Shown here piece by piece: positions 57,691-64,000 of a stretch of 64,000 bases of DNA (its first letter is position 1; each line of letters starts with the position of its first letter). This DNA is from Cotesia glomerata. Its lineage: Eukaryota > Arthropoda > Insecta > Hymenoptera > Braconidae. Under the pieces are notes generated by a model, which was not told the DNA's origin, searched no databases, and worked only from the letters and a program-made list of their open reading frames with translations. The stretch covers positions 6,547,771 to 6,611,770 of the forward strand of contig NC_058165.1 in NCBI RefSeq assembly GCF_020080835.1, read 5' to 3'. The position numbers were made by a program, and so were the translations under genes.

Positions 57691-58934
57691 CGTCACAGAA
57701 GTTAATACTGACATTGTGAAAATTAAAAAATCGTGATCTAATCATTCTCCAAATTACCATAAACTCTGTTATTAAAATAATAATTTTTATTATTACGTAT
57801 AAAAAAATTTACCCTCAATTTCATAAAAAATTCAAAAGTTTTAATAAAATATTTTAGTACCAAATGAGCGCTTGTATAAATTTGTTCATCTTTTTGCTCA
57901 GTATGTCGTTTTCACTGCTTCTTTCTTATTCTTTCTTTCTTATTCTCTTTATCTGCCTCAAACAAAATTTCCCTTTAGGTCTTAACTTTGTTTCTTGTAT
58001 TGCACCTAGACGGGTAAATGTGAAGCAATGTCGGCTGCAATTTCACAAGTTTAGTCATAAACGTTTATTTGGATTGAAGACTATCACATTTAGGACAGGG
58101 GCAAGTGTGTGCGCATGACTTTACCAAACCAGTTTACATGCAAATTGGCATAAAAGATATCGCTCAGGATTTAAGTTCTGATGCCCATGTCTTATGTCTT
58201 GTCTTGCTATAGATCTTTAGGAGTCTTCTGTTAAGTGTTCTGTTAATATATCTATATATATATCGGTGTAATAGACGCAGGAAAGTGGTACGCCGGATGG
58301 AAAAGTATGGGTGTAAGTTTGGTAGCAAGGCTCGCGAAAATAACGAGTGAGATGAAATTTATAGGATGCATGGGTGAGAGAACCTTTGCAAGAGTGTACA
58401 TTTTATGTGTATAATGCGAAATGTCTCTTGAGGAGCAAGTTCTGCAATTTTAAGACATAAAACAGAGTCTACCTCTACGGTGTAGAAGAACAGAAACTGA
58501 AAAGCTCATTCTCTACTACTGAGATACACTCAGCAATACGGAAATTCGTTATTTATATCTATTATGACGTTATATTTGACTGGTGCGCTATAAAACGTTT
58601 GTCTGCAATATTCTCGTTATATTTACACTCTTATGATTAATTTTGTATTGCTCAGGTTCATAACGTGGAAATTTAATCAACGGGCTTTTTGACTCAGTAA
58701 TAATCTTGATTATGTTGGCCGTCTCTAGAGCTTTCCACTCGACATTTGATCAATTAGTTGATTTTTGAGCTCTTTGAGCTCTAAGGCTTGAAATTGTTTC
58801 AGAACACAGAAAAAAAGAAATATTTGTCACAAATAAATCAATTTATTTAAATCGTTTTTTTAAATACTTCCTCATGAGAACTATATAGGTTTGGTACAAG
58901 TAAATATAACAGTTGACTGGAATTATTTTATTAT
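57691..58934. other. Low-copy stretch, no gene confirmed
   Basis: The plus frame at 57864-58118 has a hydrophobic Leu/Ser/Phe-rich start but no motif, and its composition follows local T-richness. 58190-58560 is less AT-rich. Nothing can be called. Confidence 0.35.
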
Positions 58935-58937
58935 TTA

Positions 58938-59575
58938 CACCGGCACACAAAAAAAAAAAAGTTGTCTGTACTTGGGACGCGCCACATATATTCCCATGTA
59001 ATTTGACCCGCTGAACCCGAATTTGAGGTCCGTTTGGCCCCTACACCCTAGGATTTTGAGAAATCTGTAAAAAACCGAAAAAAAACGGGAAAATTGGGGG
59101 TTTTGGTGATTGAAAAATTTTTTTAGATTCTAACTATGCATGATTTTCATGTATTTCGATCTGCTTTATACTTATCTGAAGTGTACTCAGACCAGCAGCC
59201 ATTAAAAGTCTAAGTAAATCCCGAAAAACCCATGAAAATTGCGAAAAAAAACAAAAAATTCCCAATATTGTGATAAAAAAAAATGTATTGAGCTAAATAT
59301 ATGATGATTTTCATGTAGGTTTATCGACGACATATAAATCTCCAACTTTTATAACTCAGACGTCTCGAAAACATCAAACAAATGTGCAAAAAACCCCGAA
59401 AATTGGAAAAAAATCAAATGTAATATAATAAAAATCGAGTTATTATTCAAAATAAATAAAAAAAATCATATCATTCGATCTGTGGTGCATAAAAAAAAAG
59501 TATTTCGTCTTAAGACTTAAAAAAAATTAATTTTTTCGGAAAATATCATCAAAACCCTTTGGATTTGAATTTTAA
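58938..59575 (+). repeat. Left terminal inverted repeat, non-coding part
   Basis: Reverse-matches 62571-63208 with only scattered differences (for example TTAAGACTT against AAGTCTTAGG). High identity implies recent origin or gene-conversion-like homogenisation. Confidence 0.88.
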
Positions 59576-60575
59576 TTCGTTCTCCGCTTATATCTCACCC
59601 TTTTATCTTCAAACGTCCTGCATAAAGGGTTTCTCTTTCGTTTCCTCTCTTCTTCGGGTAAATCTCTCTTCAGAGTCCAACAATGATCTACCATCATATT
59701 GACATCCACTCATGTTTTGATGGAATGTTTCTTCTCTTTCTTCACTGAAATTACCAAGATTTTCAGGAAAGTGTGAAAGATGATATTGTAAATAGTGCAA
59801 TTTTGTATTCACATTCCCTAAAAAATTTCGAGATACTTCCTTAAAACTTCCCCAAGCTTCTCTCTCAATCTTGTGCATCTCATACTCAAGATTAGCATCC
59901 TGGAATTGAGTCCGAATTTGGGGTACATAAAAAATTCCTTCTTTCAATTTATTGTCACTTATAGCTGGAAATTTTTCGTCCAAGTACTTAACACAGTTGC
60001 CATTTTTATCGAGAGCTTTGACAAAATGCTTCATAAGGTCAAGCTTGATATAAAGTGGTGGCAGCAAGTACTTGTAAGGATTAATGAGAGATTCTCGCAT
60101 AACGTTGTGAGAACCATGATTCAAATTCTTTCTTGTTGGCCGTTCTTTTCTACTGTAGGGAATTTTCCGATCGTGACTATCCTACAAACATACAAGAAGG
60201 GATATATTGTGAACCAGATTGTTGGCTTAACTAGTGTAGCAATTTTCAGATCACCACAAACTTTTCAATGATTTTTGGTCAAATGAGCTACTGGAGTCGG
60301 TGCTTTGAGACTTCGCTTAGACAAAGCAATGAAAAACTTTCACTCCTCGTCCTGAAAGTGTTCGGCTTTAACTCATCAATCAAACTTCTTACATCTGAAC
60401 AGTCCACTAATGAATTTTCGCCGTTTTAAAAATGTTATCAGATTTTTTTCCCTATCACGATAAAAATAGGCTTTTGTTTTTTAATTTATTAATTTTTTTT
60501 TTCTTTAAGCTGATGTTTCAGGGTTTTCACTTCTAGGAACTTTTTGGGCTCAGAATCGATTTCTTGCTTAAATGC
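59576..60575 (-). pseudogene. Transposase fragment, inverted partial copy
   Basis: Minus-strand coding relic of the same transposase as the right arm, covering its acidic middle to C-terminus. A continuous stretch of 171 codons (59609-60124) starts at NHGSHNVMRESLINPYKYLL and includes KLDLMKHFVKALDKNGNC, EGIFYVPQIRTQFQDANLEY and the HLSHFPENLG motif. Compared with the right copy it lacks about 60 bases after FLGN, and about 80 bases near 60530 (PETSA joins where the right arm has an extra PEVFDQLELN-type segment). The region 60170-60330 has also lost the lysine/glutamate-rich part before GDLK. The order of losses shows that this arm decays faster than the right arm. Not translatable as a whole. 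Confidence 0.8.
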
Positions 60576-60815
60576 TTGTGCCTGTAACCAGGGCACCTCC
60601 ACGTGGTGACGGCGGGCAACAGGACCGTCTGGCATAGTCCCTGGGTTAACGGCTTGAATGCCGTCATGGCAGGCACAAGTAATAAGTGTTTTACGATGCA
60701 GGGACCCGGAATCCCAGTATCGGCGTCTGGTCAGAGTGAGAAAGCAGGCTCGCAGGCGTCGTCATCAAGTGACTGCAGCTCTTCATTAGTGGGTGACTTG
60801 GCTTCTGAAGCGTTT
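60576..60815 (+). other. GC-rich segment at the arm/loop junction
   Basis: It lies between the end of left-arm homology and the transposase start. It is markedly GC-richer than all neighbours (CACCTCCACGTGGTGACGGC, GGGCAACAGGACCGTCTGGC, GGACCCGGAATCCCAG) and is open in one frame from 60603, which reads on into the transposase start. It has no counterpart in the right arm. It could be a piece of another retroelement (such GC-rich sequence is typical of some non-LTR ORF1/5' regions) captured when the inverted structure formed, or an original 5' leader. Undecided. Confidence 0.45.
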
Positions 60816-60818
60816 AAT

Positions 60819-62574
60819 ATGACAAGAAGTGTCTCTCACATATGTAACAAAACTCCAATTGCTTCTGTTACATATGTGGAGAATTTGAAGTAACGAAAAG
60901 TCGTAGATCTTTTTCAAACAAATTGAAAAATGTCTACGAAACCTGCTTCGGTATCCAGATTACGAACTGGGAAGCAACTTGGGTACCACATTCACTTTGC
61001 AATCGGTGTCACACGATGCTTACTCGTTGGGAGCAGACGAAAAGTAAACAGTGCTTGAAATTTTCAAAACCTGTGATTTGGTCTGCACCAACGAGTCAAA
61101 AACTGCTATTTTTGCACGACGGAAGTTTCAGGTTTTTCTTCGACAACCAAACATAAAATTCAATATGCCAACGTAACATCAGTTGTGCCAGCAGAAAAAG
61201 TTTTGAATGTCGAAGAACCTGCAGCTCCTGAACCAGTGAATGAACATGAAGAGATGGAAGTTGAAGATAACTTTGAAGAAATCGATCCTGAACCCGAAGA
61301 GATCCATTCTGAGGATGAAGAATACATCCCGAGTGGTGTTCCTAGAAGTAAAGACCCTGAAGTCTTCGATCAACTTGAATTGAATGACCTTGTACGAGAC
61401 TTAGGACTATCTAAGGTAAAAGCTGAACATTTAGCCTCAGCTTTAAGGAAAAAAATTATATTAGCTAAAAATACAACAGCTTATTTTTATCGTGATAGGG
61501 AAAAGAGTTCCGGAAGTATTTTACAAAAGACAGCGAAAATTCATTTGTGTACTGTTCAGATGTAAAAGGACTGATCGATGAGTTGAAGCCAAACACTTAC
61601 AAAGACGAAGAATGGAGGCTTTTTATTGACTCCTCTAGGCGAAGTCTTAAAGCTGTGCTTCTTCATAATGGAAACTTATTGGCACCGATTCCAGTAGCTC
61701 ATTCGACTAAACTAAAGGAGACTTATGACAATTTACAGGTTGTATTAGATAAAATAAACTATTCAGAACATCAATGGAAGGTTTGTGGTGATCTGAAAAT
61801 TGCAACAATATTGCTAGGCCAACAATCAGGGTTCACAAAGTACCCCTGCTTCTTATGTTTGTGGGATAGCCGAGACCGAAAGAATCATTACATTCAAAAA
61901 GAATGGCCAACAAGAACAAATTTGAATCCTGGTTCTCACAATGTTACGCGACAATCTCTAATTGATCCTTCCAAGTACTTGCTGCCCCCACTTCATATCA
62001 AGCTTGGCCTTATGAAGCAATTTGTCAAAGCTCTGGATAAAGATGGAAACTGTTTTAAGTACTTGGGCGAAAAATTTCCAGCTATAAGTGACGCTAAATT
62101 AAAAGAAGGAATTTTTGATGGACCCCAAATTCGGACTCTATTCCAGGATGCTAATCTTGAATATGAGATGAACGAGATTGAGAGAGCAGCTTGGGGAAGT
62201 TTTAAGGAAGTATCACAGCAATTTTTAGGGAATACGAAAAGTGATAACTACGCAACTTTAGTTGACGAGTTGTTATACAACTATAATACTTTAGGTTGCT
62301 TAATGAATACAAAATTGCACTATTTACATTCTCATCTTTCACACTTTCCTGAAAATCTTGGTGATTTTAGTGAAGAGCAAGCAGTGAGAGATTCCATCAA
62401 GACATTAGTGTGATGGAAAAACGATATCAAGGAACGTGGGATGTAAATATGATGGCAGATCATTGTTGGACTCTGAAGAGAGATTTACCCGAAGAAGAGA
62501 GGAAACGAAAGAGAAACCCTTTATGCAGGACGTTTGAAGATAAAAGGGTGAGATATAAGCGGAGAACGAATTAA
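60819..62574 (+). pseudogene. Transposase of the 58.9-63.2 kb element, right copy, frameshifted
   Basis: A widespread animal transposase-type protein of DNA transposons, about 560-600 codons when whole. Read in order: start ATG 60819; a zinc-binding N-terminus with FCYICGEF (from 60863) and CNRCHTML about 40 residues on, then CYFC; an acidic linker rich in Glu/Asp (61220-61340); DLVRDLGLSKVKAEHLASAL; the core with GDLKIATILLGQ, KYPCFLCLWDSRDRKNHY (a CxxC beside WDSR) and the GSHNVTRQSLIDPSKYLLPP and HIKLGLMKQFVKALDKDG segments; HLSHFPENLGDFSEEQ; then FHQDISVMEKRYQGTWDVNM and DHCWTLKRD, ending at TAA 62572-62574. Breaks seen: a frame change between the first ATG and FCYIC, one extra base in an A run near 61096, one missing base near 61503, and one extra base near 62380. 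Each is a single-base or very short indel with no in-frame nonsense between, so loss of function is recent. Superfamily by protein alone is uncertain; the TIR/TSD point to CMC. Confidence 0.85.
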
Positions 62575-63208
62575 AATTCAAATCCAAAGGGTTTTGATGA
62601 TATTTTCCGAAAAAATTAATTTTTTTTAAGTCTTAGGACGAAATACTTTTTTTTTATGCACCACAGATCGAATGATATGATTTTTTTTATTTATTTTGAA
62701 TAATAACTCGATTTTTATTATATTACATTTGATTTTTTTCCAATTTTCGGGGTTTTTTGCACATTTGTTTGATGTTTTCGAGACGTCTGAGTTATAAAAG
62801 TTGGAGATTTATATGTCGTCGATAAACCTACATGAAAATCATCATATATTTAGCTCAATACATTTTTTTTTATCACAATATTGGGAATTTTTTGTTTTTT
62901 TTCGCAATTTTCATGGGTTTTTCGGGATTTACTTAGACTTTTAATGGCTGCTGGTCTGAGTACACTTCAGATAAGTATAAAGCAGATCGAAATACATGAA
63001 AATCATGCATAGTTAGAATCTAAAAAAATTTTTCAATCACCAAAACCCCCAATTTTCCCGTTTTTTTTCGGTTTTTTACAGTTTTCTCAAAATCCTAGGG
63101 TGTAGGGGCCAAACGGACCTCAAATTCGGGTTCAGCGGGTCAAATTACATGGGAATATATGTGGCGCGTCCCAAGTACAGACAACTTTTTTTTTTTTGTG
63201 TGCCGGTG
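62571..63208 (-). repeat. Right terminal inverted repeat, non-coding part
   Basis: Begins at the transposase stop and ends at GTGTGCCGGTG. Mirror of 58938-59575. Confidence 0.88.
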
Positions 63209-63211
63209 TTA

Positions 63212-63897
63212 TCAGAAGTATATCATTTATTTGGGGTAAAAATATGCTAAATTTGTCGAAAACAACGACATCTTTGGTATTAAAACTGTCAACTACTGCT
63301 CTCATGGCGTCACTTAAACCGCGCCAAAAGTGACCGCCATTATGACGAAATGTTGATTGTTTTGATTACAACTTAAATACATAATAGTGATAAACTAATT
63401 CTATTCATCGATGGATGAACTATTAATTAATTGAAGATCAGAAAAAGTTATACCTAACTTATATGGTAAATTTTTTAAAATATTATATTTAACGGAAACA
63501 AATCTAAATTATTCTTAACCTATAATTAACACTTTCACTTAATAGAAGACACGAAAAGTATTTCATTATTCATCGAAAAGAATAAAAAATAAATTTTTTT
63601 TCATTTTAAAACCATTATAATTTATAAAAATTGATAAAATAAATTTTAAAAGTTCATTATTTTCGTCAACTATGATTTATTAACCACAAATAAACCATAT
63701 CTTTACTATAACTGAACTATTTATTTTACGCAATTAAATCGCTTAAATATATTACACATTTACCAGAAATAAATATTTATTTGGCCATATCCAAATATCT
63801 TACATCTTTGGCACAAATAAATCTTATGTCGATCAAATATTTCTTATTTTCTGAGAATAATCCACATCATCAAGCAAATTTAATTATGAACATAAAA
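63212..63897. other. AT-rich spacer, no gene seen
   Basis: Low-copy; a slightly GC-richer part at 63230-63370 (TGTCAACTACTGCTCTCATG, GCGCCAAAAGTGACCGCC). No frame of note. Confidence 0.35.
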
Positions 63898-64000
63898 ATT
63901 TGAAAGGATAGACTCTGCAGGCTATCCCTCAAACATACAAGTGTTCTTGAGCTTAAAATGTTCGAAAATCTATTAATTTTGGGATTTTTGAGCGCTTAGA
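63898..64000 (+). repeat. Possible diverged family A head, cut by the window end
   Basis: TTTGAAAGGATAGACTCTGC, AGGCTATCCCTCAAAC and a later GAGCTTAAAATG keep the order of the family A head but with many changes. Confidence 0.3.

Larger units (their letters stand above)
58938..63208. mobile_element. 4.27-kb DNA transposon with inverted duplicate of its own transposase (fold-back form)
   Basis: The ends are CACCGGCACACAAAAAAA and its reverse complement, directly flanked by TTA (58935-58937 and 63209-63211). CAC-type tips plus a 3-bp target fit the CACTA/EnSpm-Chapaev (CMC) group, which is inference. The outer 635 bp on each side are near-perfect inverted copies of non-coding sequence (GTACTTGGGACGCGCCACAT ... 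GGTTTTGATGATATTTTCCG). The inverted identity then continues inward through coding sequence: the left arm (to about 60575) is a reversed, more deleted copy of the transposase carried on the right arm (from about 61276). The single-copy loop is about 0.7 kb. Confidence 0.88.

Noticed and set aside
57864..58118. Possible small secreted protein with hydrophobic start
   Set aside because: The hydrophobic stretch reflects local T-richness; no cleavage context, cysteine pattern or promoter.
60603..60893. Independent 96-codon gene upstream of the transposase
   Set aside because: Its frame runs from the GC-rich junction block through the transposase ATG and ends beside the zinc-finger segment in the wrong frame, so it is best seen as part of the broken transposon.
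1..64000. Integrated polydnavirus or other viral segment (considered because a parasitoid wasp is possible)
   Set aside because: No viral-type gene, segment-end motif or gene cluster was seen; the coding relics are a transposase and a host-type protease.

Overview
The window is AT-rich animal DNA with almost no protein-coding content. It looks like an insect genome, and the mix of repeats fits a parasitoid wasp or another hymenopteran, but that is inference: no host gene here fixes the taxon. Signs of a nuclear eukaryotic genome are a tRNA-Gly(GCC) gene with internal A and B boxes and a T-run terminator, a copia-type LTR element primed by the initiator-tRNA-Met half molecule, many miniature DNA transposons with TA or TTAA target duplications, and long (CA)n, (AT)n and (ATT)n arrays. 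No intact host protein gene was found. The one host-type coding remnant is the 3' end of a trypsin-like serine protease, broken by a frameshift and a stop.

Layout. 0.1-0.8 kb: GC-richer degenerate minisatellite. 0.9-2.0 kb: TATA/Inr-like site and a local duplication, one copy of which carries a TA-flanked MITE. 3.2-4.2 kb: inverted-repeat element with a nested MITE. 5.2-8.3 kb: one old TIR element holding three later insertions; an uninterrupted copy lies at 32.2-32.8 kb. 8.6-9.4 kb: tandem 350-bp repeat. 15.5-16.3 kb: tandem 480-bp repeat carrying a CTCF-like motif. 17.9 kb: pogo-like fragment. 19.8-20.2 kb: protease pseudogene. 20.7 kb: tRNA-Gly, followed at once by repeat family A. 24-30 kb: dispersed families C and D with a TA-MITE. 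33.9-35.4 kb: non-autonomous copia LTR element (TRIM). 37.3-40.5 kb: cluster of long imperfect palindromes. 43.1-44.0 kb: tandem palindromes separated by (AT)n. 44.6-47.1 kb: another 480-bp repeat split by a 2-kb TIR element that itself holds a family A copy. 48.3-52 kb: inverted copies of families D and C plus two TTAA elements. 53.1-54.4 kb: the longest family A copy. 58.9-63.2 kb: a 4.27-kb DNA transposon whose two arms are inverted copies of the same transposase gene.

How the parts relate. The window is mainly a record of transposition. Several insertions are proved by an empty copy of the target elsewhere in the window. The most notable objects are (i) the inverted-duplicate transposon at the 3' end, whose transcript would fold into a hairpin more than 1.5 kb long and could feed small-RNA silencing; (ii) the copia TRIM with nearly identical LTRs; and (iii) about ten dispersed copies of a short repeat carrying a CTCF-like core. 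Family letters A to F are labels made for this report. Element boundaries given with TSDs are read directly; other repeat boundaries are accurate to roughly 10-50 bases.
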